From the NCBI GenBank assembly GCA_013339765.2, contig CM023448.1:22954551-23018550 (forward strand): a stretch of 64,000 nucleotides of DNA, read 5' to 3'. The stretch is from Haemaphysalis longicornis. Lineage: Eukaryota; Arthropoda; Arachnida; Ixodida; Ixodidae. This document shows, piece after piece, positions 1-11,692 of this stretch. Below the pieces are notes generated by a model. It worked only from the letters and a program-made list of their open reading frames with translations. It did not search any database and had not been told where the DNA came from. Each line of letters starts with the position of its first letter. The stretch's first letter is position 1. A program made the position numbers and the translations under genes.

Positions 1-26
1 GTCGTCGTCGTCGTCGTCGTCGTCGG
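1..26. repeat. (GTC)n trinucleotide microsatellite
   Basis: The window opens inside a run of GTC units, so the left end of the array lies outside the window. Confidence 0.9.
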
Positions 27-124
27 CGTTGTCCGCCCCTCCCCCATTCTCCTCGCCGCGCCAGCTGCGCTCTCCGCCGCTCACCCCCTCTCCTCTCCGA
101 TAACGAACACTCTCTCGCAAGTGG

Positions 125-252
125 CATTGGATTGGATTCGATTGGATTGGCTTGGCTTGGCTTGGCTTGGATTGACTTGGCTTGGATTAAAGTGGATTGT
201 GTTGGATTGTGTTGCGTCATAGCCGCGGCACGTTGCGTCATAGCCGCGGCAG
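125..252. repeat. GGATT/GGCTT pentamer array plus a 21-bp tandem duplication
   Basis: From about 125 to 210 the sequence is a degenerate array of TTGGATTGGA and TTGGCTTGGC type pentamers. It is followed by two adjacent copies of a 21-bp unit (211-231 and 232-252) that begins GTTGCGTCATAGCC. It is simple-sequence DNA. Open frames across it are compositional and are not annotated as genes. Confidence 0.8.
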
Positions 253-349
253 ACGCGCTGGAGCCGGCGCATGTGCAGTACTCTCTCTTCCGCGGTTTCC
301 TCTCCTTGGGGCGCGCTGCGCATATAACCGGTGTGCCGTTCTCCGGCGA

Positions 350-715
350 AGCAACATCCACGCTTGGCTCAAACACCTAGAGTCCACCCCGCTTTACAAG
401 TACGCCAACGTCGTCATCGACTGGGACCGGCTTACGCATCCCCTCAACGTTATGCGCGCTATAAAACGCGGTCCCTTCACCGCTCCGCCAATGCGTCGCA
501 TCTACCCAGGGGTTCCCGCGAGGGGATGTGGGAGTTATTTTGTTCCATGGCACGTGAAGGAAGTACGTTTGGCTTGGGTCCCTGACCATACGGACATCAG
601 GGGGCAACGAGCTAGCGGATCATTTAGCTAATCTCGCTGTTACAGCTCCCATTCAATTCGGCATACCTAATCAGGCTTTTTTGGCACCTTCGAGATTACG
701 ACGTATTGGCATTTA
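350..715 (+). pseudogene. RNase H-domain remnant, probably from a retroelement
   Basis: Around 555-650 the plus strand encodes VRLAWVPDHTDIRG and then, one frame over, GNELADHLANLAV. Together these resemble the C-terminal block of retroelement RNase H domains (W-P-x-H-x-x-x-x-G-N-E-x-A-D). A single-base shift lies between the halves. The second frame continues to a stop near 715. Upstream, 360-550 is open but unrecognised. No reverse transcriptase is adjacent, so this is an isolated fragment and the parent family is not determined. Confidence 0.5.
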
Positions 716-1204
716 GACGCTACTCTGTTAGACCCACTCCTATCCTTTCAAGAGTATCAACATTTAAAGTTCGGTGGCATGTTCATTGTCGTGGTTCTCA
801 GCAGTGCGAAGTGACCTTCCCTGAGCTGCGCTGCACAACTCCAAGGCTCATTTCTATCTGTTCAGACCAGGGCTTTCACGTACGGAACTATGTGTGAGGT
901 GGCAGGTCCCGGAAACAATTGAACTTTTTTTTCTCGCCTGTCGCCGCTTCTCGGTAGCTGGAAAGCTGCTTTTGAAGCACCCAATTGAGTCCAGACTCTG
1001 GTGTTCAAGTGCCTTGTTCATTCAGTCGTTAGTGCCAGCTTGTCCCGTGTTTTCTTCGCTGTCCTGTGTTTACCGCTGGTTTTTATTCCATTCAAACATG
1101 TACCAACCAGGCCAGTCCAACGCCTTGGTATGTGGTAACAAAGTCAGCCCCATTGCAGCCGCGAAAGACGCTTTTTAACGGTGGAGCTGTTGTTCGGTTA
1201 TAGT
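716..1204. other. Unassigned sequence
   Basis: Only short open frames without recognisable motifs are visible, and no structured repeat was found by eye. Confidence 0.4.
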
Positions 1205-1530
1205 GACTCCCGCCGTTTATTGCGACCGTGAGCACTGCCCTCACGAGGAGCTCCCGGCGGCGTCCAGGCTTACGCGTGGCGCTAGCAAAACACAAGCCAT
1301 ACAAACAGTGCACGTGCGTCCGCGCCTCAAGGGGGGAGCACAAGACTGCTCGCGCTACAGGCGCCCAGTTCACCAAGCCGGTTGCCGCCGGTTCTAAAAC
1401 ATGCAGTTGCGTTCTGCTCCGGCAGAAATGCCTGCGGACAAAAGATCCGGGCCCGCCGGCCGTGAATGCGAAGACGACTATGTAGGTGGATATGACGATG
1501 GCTACTACTACCACGGTGAAAAGTGACTAG
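1205..1530 (-). repeat. Interspersed repeat family A, copy 1 (LTR- or SINE-like)
   Basis: This block is shared with 26459-26760 (opposite orientation) and in part with 42790-43004/44405-44520 and 49945-50110. Shared landmarks are the segment around CCGGTTGCCGCCGGTTCTA (near 1378), a GCACGTGCGTCCGCGCCTC block (near 1312) and the end GACTATGTAGGTGGATATGA (near 1479). On the minus strand an AATAAA near 1220 lies toward the 3' side and is conserved in the 26-kb copy. That would suit a solo LTR with its polyadenylation signal, but a SINE or MITE is not excluded. No coding potential is credible. Confidence 0.6.
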
Positions 1531-2617
1531 GGAACATGTAAATACGCAATTTAAAACCTAATGCAATGCGCGGTGGTGTGTCCTTCAGTGTTTACATACA
1601 AAGAAATCCTCCAATTACGCTACGGTTCAAGCCTTGTGTGAATTAGTGCCAGCTCCACGAATTTTCCGACAAAAAAAAATAACGGAAGGAATGCAAAAAA
1701 AAAGCAGCTTTGGAATTCCGCGCTTCAGTAATCTATGATGAGCAGGAGTGACGTAATGTGGGCCAGCAGTGAAGACGTAGTTATCGGTGTGCTGAGTTCC
1801 CGTTACGGTTCAAGGGATACAATCAAACGAAAGGAGCCGCGAAGTGTCGTCGATTCTACCAACGATGGCGGAACGACGAACGACGGCGTTTTAATGCAGC
1901 CTTCCAGCGACGCTACCCGGATGTCCGCAACGCAGAGCAAGAACATGACAAATTGAAGTGTTTAATACTGAACGCATCCTTGGGGCGGATCTAAAAGGAA
2001 AAGAACAATCCAGAATCACCGTTTTCGCGAAGCGATGGAACGCATATCTGTGCGAAGCAGTGTTGCGTTTGTTGTTGTTTTTTATCCGTTAAAGGGGCCC
2101 TGAAAGGCGTTTTGAACACACTAAATGAACTAGCGCAATCGTTAGATTGGGTCGTCAATGTCATCTGTGCCAAGTATTATTCTTTTACGCGTAGCGGAAA
2201 CCTCACACTTTTCTTGCAAAGTTTGTCGCCCTTTTCTCACCCTTCTCTGCGTGTTTTTTGACGCCGCCATCTTCACATGTCTACGCCATCGATTCCCAGG
2301 TGTACTTCATGAGATAGACATCCTGCTATTGGGCGGATTTTTCACGCACTTCCGGAAAAAAGAAGTGTCGTCTGCTCAACCGCGGCTCGCCGACTGATCT
2401 GCCAGCGGAGTGCCGGAGTGCTTGGACACTTTACGACTATCCATAAAAATGTAAACAAACGCTTGACCGTTTGTATTGGATGCAACACGGTCATAATACG
2501 ACATGAACATGAATATGCTCTTACCCGAGTACGTTTCATAAAGAAAGCGTTGGAGCCCCGTGGCACTTCTTTCGTGCAATCCAAGAAACGCTGTGAGCCG
2601 AATACCCGGGTTGACGC
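1531..2617. other. Unassigned sequence with possible decayed repeats
   Basis: No gene was recognised. Around 2090-2110 the motif TTAAAGGGGCCCTGAAA resembles terminal sequences common to small DNA elements in tick genomes, but no second terminus was identified. Confidence 0.35.
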
Positions 2618-3340
2618 ATACATTTTATTTACTTCAAAACATCCTACATTTTATTCAACTTCAAAACAATCCCAGAGATGCGTTTCGAACGAACACAACG
2701 TCACAACATGCGTTGCAAGTCCGAACCGCGATTGACAGACGATCGGTTGCTTCCTCCTGCCCGTCGTAAATTCGGCACTCACCTCGCGCGGGGTTTTGGC
2801 GGGACGAACAGCAAGTCACTTAACTCTGGCGCGCAAGCCGAGAAGGCTTTTAGCCAGGCACACTGCACATACCCCATGCGAGGTTGAGTGTACGCCACTC
2901 GAGAAAGATAATCCAGACCATGGGAAGCAATATCCACCCGCAGAAGCACAACGTCGCATTTTATCGCAATGTACACAGACACACACAGCTTCGGTCGCTG
3001 ACTTGTCTTAGCTGCAAACTTCGTTCGGACAGTCAGCGATCTTACGACGATACAGATCTGCGTGAGGGCGACGTGCTAACCACTCGACGTATTTAAAAAC
3101 ACAGGGGCACAGAACTTGATTCATTGGAAGCAAATTACTGTCCACAGAAGAGCGCAACCGTGGATGGTTGTCGCGCTACTTGCCGCCATTTTGGGAAAAC
3201 GCAAGCGGCCTCACGTACGCACGCTATTTTGGTGACTATGCCGTTTCCAAGATATGAGTGCAGCTTGTCAGAATACGGGTGCACGCTGCTCGAGTGCGGC
3301 GCTGGTTTGCTGTGCGCCTTCCCATTCATCGCCACTGATT
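2618..3340 (+). repeat. Interspersed repeat family B, copy 1
   Basis: Several blocks match 40757-41670 in the same order and orientation. They are an ACATTTTATTCAACTTCAA block (2647 and 40766), a GTTTCGAAC...CA.CGTC block, a GGCGCAAGCC block (2830 and 40857), and an ATTACTG.CCACAG.AGAGC block (about 3135 and 41582). Within this copy the tract around 2622-2668 carries its own small tandem duplication. It has no terminal repeats that I could fix and no coding sequence. Confidence 0.5.
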
Positions 3341-4600
3341 AAGCGATCCGAACCGCCGTGTTTTGTGCACGGGTTCTGTATCGGTAAAATGTCTTTTTCA
3401 CATGCCGCCGGTAGGAATTATCCCCGCCGCAAAATAAGACCTGGCACCAGCGGGGCCACATCTGAGACGGCGCTTTTTGGGATAAACAGTGCGCGGTGCA
3501 TCAAAGGGAACGAGCGCATGATCCAAACTCACGTGCCGCCGATAGCAACTGCAGCAACGTACACCGCCAAAGGGAAAGGCCAGGCCGCGCACATGCGGTC
3601 ACGTCTTTCGCTCGCTTTTCCAGCCTTGAGCGGAGTGCGGGAACCATGGTGTCAACAAAGATGAAAAAGCGAAAACAGCTTGCACGTAGCAGGCGGCAGT
3701 CTGAGGAGCGCAATAGCGGAAGTACGTCACCGCTGCGGAGCGCAGCATCATGGGAGGGAAGGCTCGCGTGCCGTCAACAGCGAAGTTGAAAAGGAGGAAA
3801 TGCGGCGCGACGATAATGCGCGGTTTTTGAATTTTCGATTTCTCAGCTAATACTCATCGCTTTAACAAAATTCTTGCGGGAGAAGATTACTATACATTGC
3901 TTTATTGGTTACATCTACATTCATGAGTCGGCAGAAGGTATTTCAGAAACCCCCTTTTAAATAAGGCACATAGCCAATCAGGGGATCGGCCAATACACGG
4001 AGGATAGTGAAAAGGAAAAAAAGTTGCTTATTTAATTAAACGGAAGTGAAAAAAGATAAAAGGCTGGAACGCGTTGTGGAACCATAAATGCCAGAGGAAA
4101 GAAAAAGAAAACTGAAATTTAAAGCCGAGAGTAATCAATCCCAATTTTAATACGAATCTGGCAGTCGGCACGCTTCGTCTTTCGCTTCAAAACCCGCTAT
4201 CTCCGCCTTCCTGCGACCACCTTATTCTTAATTTACGACAATCCTGAGAAAGAGGTCACTTTGGTAGGGAAGCAGCAGCGAGAGCACCCTCTAGACATGA
4301 ACTTTCTGTGAAGTTCATCGAAAACCAATCGGAAGCACGCGTAACGTCTCCAATAGTTTGTAGTTTCAGTTCGGCGTCGAGAAAACGCAGCCAAGTAATT
4401 CCACGCGCTCCGAGAAGCATTAACCGACTATTCAAGATAATGTAGGAAGAAAAATTGTGAGTCACAAAACGAAAGAAAATCTACGTTTTGCTGCTTAACT
4501 GCTTTGTTTACCCAATTTACTTTATTCATTTATTCATTAGTCTTTTTCATTAGTCTTTATTCATTTCAATGCAAACACGCCTGGAGGTTTCACTGATGCG
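3341..4600. other. Unassigned sequence
   Basis: Only short, motif-free frames are seen on both strands. 3440-3660 is moderately GC-rich with no promoter or exon signals that can be supported. Confidence 0.35.
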
Positions 4601-4663
4601 GTAACATTTTATTTATTTATTTATTTGTGTATTTATTTTTTTTTATTTATTTGTGTATTTATT

Positions 4664-4703
<40 letters not shown>

Positions 4704-5080
4704 TTACGATTTCTTTCAGGCCTTACAGGCTTACAGGCCCTGACAGGGCACTGAGTAAGCGGGGTACATAAGAAAAGTTCGAAACTAACAAGATTCTCAA
4801 AAAGGCACTAGAAAGAACATTTTGGCCGTAAATACATATCTAGATAAATGCAAAATAAACAGGTAACATGGGCTATATATCTTGCTCTAACAAAGATAAC
4901 ATACGACACACTCAAGATAAAAAGCAGGCAAGAGTAAACAGACACTTGATACAAAAAATGCGAAAATACGAAGTTCACGCACAACAGCGTTAACAGATTG
5001 GTACAGTATTCAAGTCGGCTTTCGAGCATTTGTTGTCGGTAAGGTGCCCTGCATGTCAAAACGCTCCAGTGTTCTGTGTC
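4601..5080 (-). mobile_element. 3' end of a CR1-like LINE with (TAAA)n tail
   Basis: Read on the minus strand, T-rich 3' UTR-like sequence ends in a GGGCCTGTAAGCCTGTAAGG block. It is followed by an array of TAAA units (plus-strand TTTA, 4602-4702). The same architecture (a GGGGCCTTTAAGG-type block followed by TAAA-rich tail) terminates the coding LINE at 10258-11580. No protein motif remains, so the call rests on the 3' end layout alone. Confidence 0.45.
4602..4702. repeat. (TTTA)n microsatellite
   Basis: Tandem TTTA units are interrupted by two GTGTATTTA variants and a short T-run. It forms the tail of the LINE fragment on the minus strand. Confidence 0.9.
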
Positions 5081-5219
5081 GCGTGTTGTTCACAGTACCA
5101 TTTGCTTTTCAATTTGCCAGCTGTTTAAGGAAAGAAGTTTATTGACATCCGGTCTCTAATCATTAGACGACATTTGCAGGGGAGCGATCAAAGACGCGGC
5201 GAATTTTTTACGCGCCCTA

Positions 5220-5548
5220 GAGCGAGAGACTGGCACAGCTGAGGGCAGGCAGCGGAGTTCTCGGTGGCTGGAGTCGGCCGGCGCACCTCTGCCGCCAGCT
5301 GCCGCTGCGCCCTTGTTGTGCGCGGGTCACGTGGTCAGAGCGCGGAAGCCGCTGGGCGGGCCCGGACCCCGCGTGCGCCGCACGCGCTAGAAGGAGCCCA
5401 GCGCGGCCTGAGCTCTCGGTCGCGGCCCGTTGTGTGTGAGTGCTTGCGCGTGGGCGGGTGTGTGTGCGCGCGCGCGTGTTTGTGTGTTCCGGGAAAAGCC
5501 GTCTTCGCGACTCTGCAAACCACGTGCTGCGCCGCCGCAAAAGCTCAG
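5220..5548 (+). promoter_or_regulatory. GC/CpG-rich block ending in a consensus splice donor; candidate promoter and 5' exon
   Basis: This is one of the most CpG-dense blocks of the window. It ends at AAAGCTCAG followed by GTGAGG, an excellent match to the animal splice-donor consensus (exon end 5548, GT at 5549-5550). It contains a GT/GC alternating tract at about 5456-5482. Unlike its surroundings it shows no similarity to repeats elsewhere in the window. A noncoding first exon of a host gene with downstream exons outside the window would look like this. A chance GC-rich patch is equally possible without transcript data. No TATA box was credited. Confidence 0.3.
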
Positions 5549-6469
5549 GTGAGGCGTTGGGCAACCGGGCGACTTCCACGAACTCCTCAGCGTAGCGCCG
5601 CAGACAGCTTCCGTACTATCACGAGGCTGTCGATTAGCTGTCTCTTGCTACACTTTTCTCGTGACACCTTTTGTTCAGGAAACAACATATGTCACTGTTC
5701 ATTTTAATCCCACTTTTACTAGCCTGTGTTACTACGTGGTATCATAGAAAAAGCGTAAATTCAGCCTTCGCGACGGATCACCAGAATGTGAATACCTGTA
5801 TGATGATCTGTTTAAGTATATCGCTGCTTCGATTCAGTACCAACACGCGCAAGTTTCGCCACCATTTGAGTAGCTTTCCTGCTTGACTGGCTCATTTCCC
5901 CGCGCTTGAACGTCGTTTCTTACGCCACTAAGTCGCCTTCGTACGTCAACCCCGGATTACATTGTTGTATACCCGGCGAGGCCACCAAGCAGGTGATTTA
6001 CTCGCGAAACAGGTAACATACGCGTACATTACGGAAGGGGCCACTGCTGAATTGGGGGTATCCACGTCAATGCGTGAAACTCGCGATATGGAGATAGTCC
6101 CTACAATGGCTGCGACGAAAACAATGAACACTCCAACACTCAAACACGCGTAGCCCGGACAACAACAACAACAAAAAAAACAGTGTATTTAGGTCCTTCG
6201 TTGCACTACGGAGTGCCAGGTCGGCAGTTTGATTTCCGATCTCACGTCGGGGCCGCGAGTTTCCGCCCAAGCACGAGACTTCGTTTCCCCTATTGTTTTC
6301 TCAACGGCAACCCTAGCTCCGCAACTTGAGGAGCCGCTTTTAGCACCGCAGTAGTCGAGCCCGAGTGTCACGGTCTCCCTGCCGCAACCGCTGCTACGCA
6401 GTCGTGCGTAAGAGCGCCCACCAGTTTGACGCCATGTGCACTCCACGCCTATTTTCGCTTCACTATGGC
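5549..6469. other. Unassigned sequence
   Basis: No gene or repeat was recognised. If the 5220-5548 block is an exon, this would be the start of its intron. Confidence 0.35.
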
Positions 6470-7005
6470 AACAGAAGGATAAGAATGGGGTGGAATGCAT
6501 TCAGCAGGCGTCTCCAGGTAATGAATGGCAGCCTACCATTGTCCCTGAAGACGTGTATGACAGCTGCATCTTACCGGCACTCACCTGCGGTGCAGAAACT
6601 TGGAGGCTCACCAAGGGGTTCAACTTAAATTGAGGACGACACAGCGAGCAATGGAACGGAAGATGATAGGTGCAACATTAAGGGACAAGGAGAGAGCGGA
6701 TAGCGTCAGAGAACAAACACGTGTTGAGGACCTATTAGTAGAAATTAAGAAGAAGAAATGGACGTGGGCAGGGCATGTAATTCAAAGGCAAGATAACCCT
6801 TGGTCACTGAGGGTAACAGAGTGGATCCCTAGAGACGGCAAGCGGGGCAGGGGGCGGCAGAAAGTTAGATGGGAAGATAAGACCAAAAAGTTTGCGGGGA
6901 TAAATTGGTCGCAGTTAGCACAGGACCGGTTTAATTGGAGATATACGGTAGAGGTATTTTCCGTGCAGCGGGCGTAGACAGGTTTATGATGATGATGATG
7001 AATGG
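6470..7005 (+). pseudogene. RTE-clade LINE, C-terminal reverse transcriptase fragment and 3' end
   Basis: Three successive frames give pieces of the region after the RT domain of RTE LINEs: IRMGWNAFSR (about 6480), VYDSCILPALTCGAETW (about 6553-6605), then LRTTQRAMERKMIG, the WAGHVIQRQ block, WIPRDGKRGRGR and INWSQLAQDR, to a stop at 6977. The order and motifs are those of the RTE clade. Two frameshifts (near 6550 and 6630) and the missing RT core show that it is a dead, 5'-truncated copy. It ends in GATGATGATGATGA (about 6987-7000), the short 3' tandem repeat usual for RTE insertions. Confidence 0.85.
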
Positions 7006-9230
7006 CAGCACAGATTTCGCCCCAAGACGCTGCATCAGGGAACTGCTACACAGGAAAGTAAAAGCAAGCGAAGCATACTTCATTTCCCTTCCGCAAAGAA
7101 AATAAGCTTCCGCTCTGTTTAACGTCGCCATGCACCCGCGTTCGGCCGCTGTTATTTATAAGTATGCATAAAACTTGCTTGCGAGTTCAGAACGCACACT
7201 TCTGAACTTGCACTTAGGCTAGGAAGATGTCATGTGAGGTGTCTCAGTATGAACTTGCGGTCTCGTTTCGCGTCGGTTTCCGACAGAAAACAAGCCAAAA
7301 GTTTTCCATCAGCTCAAAAAGAAGAAGGAAATATTTGTTTTCATCATGAAGGTAATGTTGCGCAGGGAGAAAAGCATATTCGAACAAGAAACAACACCTG
7401 TACCGTTGACAGGTTGCTTTTTACATCGGAATTACAGCGGAGGCAAGTCGTCGCTTTCCGTGCCTAAAGCAGTGCTTCGCCCACATCCTGTTCTATGCCG
7501 GGCTAGCACCATTTTATGACGATCTTATTTTTCTGGCTACGTTAGCCCTCACAAAATTTGCTGTAACTTCCTGCAGAAGCTGAATGGATTTCCTTTTGAG
7601 CCCTAGAGCTGGATTTGAAGCACGTGAGAATATTTTTCTCGGCAGAAACTCGCCCCGACTTGAACATTTGCCCTCGACGGGTGCTCCATAAATTCCACCT
7701 TTTAAAGTTTTTTCGAGTGGGATGTTGCGCCCTGCCAGAGTGCGAATGCTCCCGGTGAACTTCATGGCTCTGCTCGGGCATTTCGGATCGCCCCTGCCCC
7801 TTCCTCCCCAGCGTGCCTGCTATCGCTCTTTCTCTGCGTCAGCGCGGGCATCTCTGGCGCCGTAACTGATCGGGGAAGATGGGCGCACACATGCACCAAG
7901 AGACCATGAAACACAAGTCCGCCTCTGAGCCAGTCCTGAACGCACCGATAACACCTGTCTTCTACTTTCTTCCCCGCTGTAATATTGTCGGTTCTTTGCT
8001 GTCAGCGTCGGACGCCCACTCCCAGTGCGCCCTGGTCGACAGGGCTCGGGCCCGCAGAGCTGCCCTTCCCCGGCTCAACCATGCCTATAGGCCAAGTGAG
8101 CAATAAAAAGTGGCGCAGCTTGCATTTGCGGTGCAAGGCGGGAGAAACACCAGGGCTGGGGCCGAACTAGCTTCCCAAACTCACAGCGGATCCCAGGAGA
8201 AGGGGAGCAGCCCGACCCCAGCGGTGCAAAGACGTTTTGGACGGCACTTTAAAGCAAAGATCATTAAAATCATAAAATGGTTTATTCGGTAGCAGTCGTC
8301 GTGATCTCTTTCGTCATCATCTTCCGACGGCACAGCCGCGTAGGTCAGATCCCCCGTAGCGCGTCCTCGCCTTGGTAGTCTTACACTTCTTCGTCAGCTG
8401 ATCTGGTGGCCGTCACCTCAAGTGGACTGTGAAGGTATGGCTTGACAGGTTCGTCGTCGTCGGCTACGGCGCAACGGAACCGTGGCGCACCTGTCGCTAC
8501 ACGACGACGACGAAAGTGGGAGCTGAGAATGTGCCGTAAGCGCACGATCGAGTCTGAACTGCACCATGGCGGTCGCCGCGAGGCGCGGGCTCACGTGTTT
8601 TCGGGGTCTGTTTTTTCCACGCTAGGAGGACTTGTGCCTTAAGAGCTCTGCTGTCGAAACGCTTCTCTATGTCTCCTCCCGGCTCTCGCGCGGGACTATC
8701 GTTCCTTCATACCGAAGTTGGTTAGCTCTGGCTACCCATACACCCCATATTCGTAATAAGAGTACACCCGGCCGTCCCTTGCCAAATACCGGGCCTCCAT
8801 CACTTTCTGGGAGCTCTGGATGCATACCGCGAACACCCAGGCTGCCCAGGAAGCGCTGCGGAAACACGTGCACCGGCTTCCCGCAAACATACTTCAAGAC
8901 TATGTGGACCCGGTAGACCCAAGACTTCAACATAGGACCGAGGCCTAGGCTCTTCGGACGATGAAGTTTGCCTTCTCTCTTGATTCAGAGCATGCGAATA
9001 GGCCTCAGGATGCTGCAGAGGCTTCTGACATGCACGTAGAGCTTATGTGGCCGACGTACGCCGTGCCTGGAGCTACAGCAAATATATGATTCAATGGAGG
9101 GAAGCGAAGACTCCTCTTGTGCTCGGAAAAAATGAAGCCACGCACGGCGGATGACAGCGCGGTGTTCAAAGGATTCAGGTGCTTAGAGCGCAAGGGGGAA
9201 ACAAACTGGGAATGCAGAACATGTGCTCGA

Positions 9231-9235
<5 letters not shown>
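7006..9235. other. Mostly unassigned sequence
   Basis: No gene can be named. A minus-strand frame at 7514-7765 and a plus-strand frame at 8760-8948 (including TFWELWMHTANTQAAQ and RLPANILQDYVDPVDPR) look protein-like but match nothing I recognise. They have no start codon or neighbouring domain to support them. A block near 8571-8600 (GGTCGCCGCGAGGCGCGGGC) recurs at about 21521, so some of this is interspersed repeat. Confidence 0.35.

Positions 9236-9237
<2 letters not shown>

Positions 9238-9272
<35 letters not shown>
9238..9272. repeat. (GA)n microsatellite
   Basis: Continuous GA dinucleotides lie at the 3' end of the minus-strand LINE fragment. Confidence 0.9.
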
Positions 9273-9275
<3 letters not shown>

Positions 9276-9730
9276 TTAAACGTTTATTGTCTGAAAAGAC
9301 TAACTAGGACTTGGTCCTTGCCGGTCCGAGGTGGTAGGTCTCCTCAGCCCAGGAAACCTCTGGTGGTGGCTGCTGTCTTCGCCCGGTTCACCAGATTATC
9401 CGGATCCTCATAAACAAGCAGTACCCTCCCACTTTTCAGCAATGTCGGGTTGACTGGTTGTATGCGTGCTTGCAATATCTTGTGGTGCGGCAGTCAGGGT
9501 TGCTGATGATGCTTGGCTATCCACAGGTGGGTCTGGGCGGCGGTCTTCGCAAGGGCACTCCACAGGATGGTGTCGGGTATGTCGCAATATGGGCAGAGAT
9601 ACGGAAATTGCGTGGGGTAAATGCGGTGCATGATTATTTCGTGTGCGTATGTGTTTGTTTGGAGGCGACGAAATATTACGCTTTCTTCCTTGGTGACATC
9701 GATGTGTGGTGTGGGATATCAAGTCGGTAG
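9238..9730 (-). pseudogene. 3' terminal fragment of an RNase H-type LINE (zinc-knuckle end)
   Basis: The minus strand from about 9700 reads VTKEESVIFRRLQTNTYAHE, IIMHRIYPTQFPY and then LCPYCDIPDT. This is the C-terminal Cys-rich segment that follows RNase H in several LINEs in this window (compare 21120-21334). The second half of the knuckle is damaged. The 3' end on the minus strand is an AATAAACG signal followed by a CT array (plus-strand GA, 9238-9272). The fragment is about 0.5 kb and heavily 5' truncated. Confidence 0.6.
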
Positions 9731-10257
9731 TGCTCCAATATTGCCGTGAAATGGTAAGACAATACAGCCACTTTTATTCGCAATCACTGGATTCGAGTAG
9801 TTGTAGCTGCCTTGTTTCGGTTGAAGCAAAGTTGTACGTTGAGTTTATGGACTCTTGAGAGGAGATTGGTATTACAGAGTATGAGCGCGAAATATAAGCA
9901 GTGAATATAATGAAAAAGAGGCGTGAACATCTCCATCACACCGTTTGATTGTATTGGGCGGTTGTGGAAGTTTGTACTGGGAACTCGGAATACTTACGTT
10001 ATGGTATACATACGCTATAGTTAAACAGTAACGATTAATGTGTCGAGGCCTAATACAATTAAGATTGTCGATTGAAGTTTTAAAAAGGGGGGTGGGGTAG
10101 TCTGCAAGACAAATTTTCTGTTTGAATTTTCATGTGATGCAGGCGCGGGAAATGCGAACTCAAAAATTCATTTGTTTCATAAGAGCGCGAAATGACATCT
10201 TCAAGTGACGTCAGCGGTTGTTCGAAACTTTGACTTTAAAGGGGCCAAATTATTACC

Positions 10258-11580
10258 GAAGGTAATTAAATAATTAATTATTTAATTTATTTAGTACCTT
10301 AAAGGCCCCAGTCGGGGTATTACGTGAGGGATGGGCATAATCGATTATGCTAATTTGCTGCTGATCAGCAACAAATTAGCGATTGAAAACGGTCTTGAAT
10401 AGATGTAGGTCGGAGAGGTGCATGGCGAAGGCAGGCAAGTTGTTCCAGTCCCGGGCGGTTGCAACAAAAAAGGAGCGAAGATGAGCAGTAGTTTGTGCTG
10501 GCGGTGGATAAACGGCTCGGTGAGGGTTTGTACGGCTGGATAATAGATGAGCAGGCAAGATGGCGGGAACGTTAAAAGGAGCGTGATAAAATTTGGGAAA
10601 AAGACAGAGTCGAGATATATGACGACGCAATTCTAGGTTGTTGAGGTGGCCATAAGCATTAAGTTCGGAAACGCTGGAATGATAAGAGTACACAGAGTAG
10701 ATTAACCGGGCTGCGCGATTTTGTACAGATTCGAGTAAGTTAGATAGATTAAATTGATGAGGGTCGCAAACCGAGCATGCGTACTCTAATTTAGGGCGAA
10801 CAAATGTGGTATAAGCTAAAAACTTCACTGATGAGGGAGCAAGTTTTAAATTCCTACGAAGTAAACCCAGCGCACGATTAGCGGAGGATGCTACGTTGTT
10901 AACGTGAGTGGACCAGGTGAGGTTGCTTGAGAATGTTACGCCGACGTATTTATAGGATTCTTCTGTTAAGATTATGGAGCCGGAAATGGTGTACGTCGCT
11001 TGCTGATAATGTTGCCTACGGTGGAATGATATTAGCGATGTCTTATTTACGTTTAAAGACATTAGCCAGTCGTTACACCAGGATTCAATGAGGTTAAGGT
11101 CGTTTTGAAGTATAGCGATATCAGTAGGGCTTTTTATTAGACGGTACACGACGCAGTCATCTGCAAACAGGCGAATATTTGATGTAATGTTAGCTGGAAC
11201 GTCATTTATATAAATTATGAAAAGTAGGGGTCCGAGTACTGTGCCCTGTGGGATGCCAGAGATTACGGGAAGGGGGTTAGATGAATGGTTGTTACCGTAC
11301 ACAACTTGTTGCCGATTGGTTAGACAACTACGAATCCAACTGAACGTTGATGTATTAATGTTTAAGCAAGGAAGTTTGAGCAGTAGTCGTTGATGCGGAA
11401 CTTTGTCAAATGCTTTTCGAAGTCTAAAAAGAGGGCATCGGTGGGTATATTTAGGTCAACGCTGGAACTGATGTCATTGTAGAATGAAGCAAGTTGCGTG
11501 TCGCAGGATAATCCTGAGCGAAACCCATGCTGACTATGATGAAAGAAGTTGTGGCAGCATGATAAAACCATGGGGCGGGA
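10258..11580 (-). mobile_element. 5'-truncated CR1-like LINE
   Basis: The element runs on the minus strand from a truncated 5' end near 11580 to an AT-rich tail (TAAATAA type) at 10258-10300. An AGGGGCCTTTAAGG-like block before the tail parallels the 4.6-kb fragment. It carries the C-terminal half of a reverse transcriptase. No endonuclease remains. A target-site duplication was not identified, as is usual for CR1. Confidence 0.85.
10376..11571 (-). pseudogene. CR1-like reverse transcriptase, C-terminal portion
   Basis: In life this enzyme makes cDNA from LINE RNA at a nicked target. From the 5' side the sequence shows HSQHGFRSGLSCDTQL and DALFLDF. A one-base shift near 11425 is followed by KAFDKVPHQRLL (motif A), SGIPQGTVLGPLLFI (motif B) and RLFADDCVVY (motif C, FADD). 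The thumb region and a C-terminal RDWNNLP come next, then the stop at 10376. The 308-codon stretch 10376-11302 is open. The catalytic FADD is intact, but the frameshift and the loss of the N-terminal RT and endonuclease make it inactive. The motif set favours the CR1/Jockey group and the exact clade is inferred. Confidence 0.85.
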
Positions 11581-11692
11581 AGGAATAATTCTTCACTAGA
11601 ATTATCGAGCAAGTGGAAATTTTAACAGGAAAATAATGCCTGTTTTGTGTATGCTCTAAAGAACAGTTCAGGTTAGCCGACAAAGACTATGC
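11581..11692. other. Spacer between LINE and tRNA-bearing repeat
   Basis: A short unassigned stretch. Confidence 0.4.
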
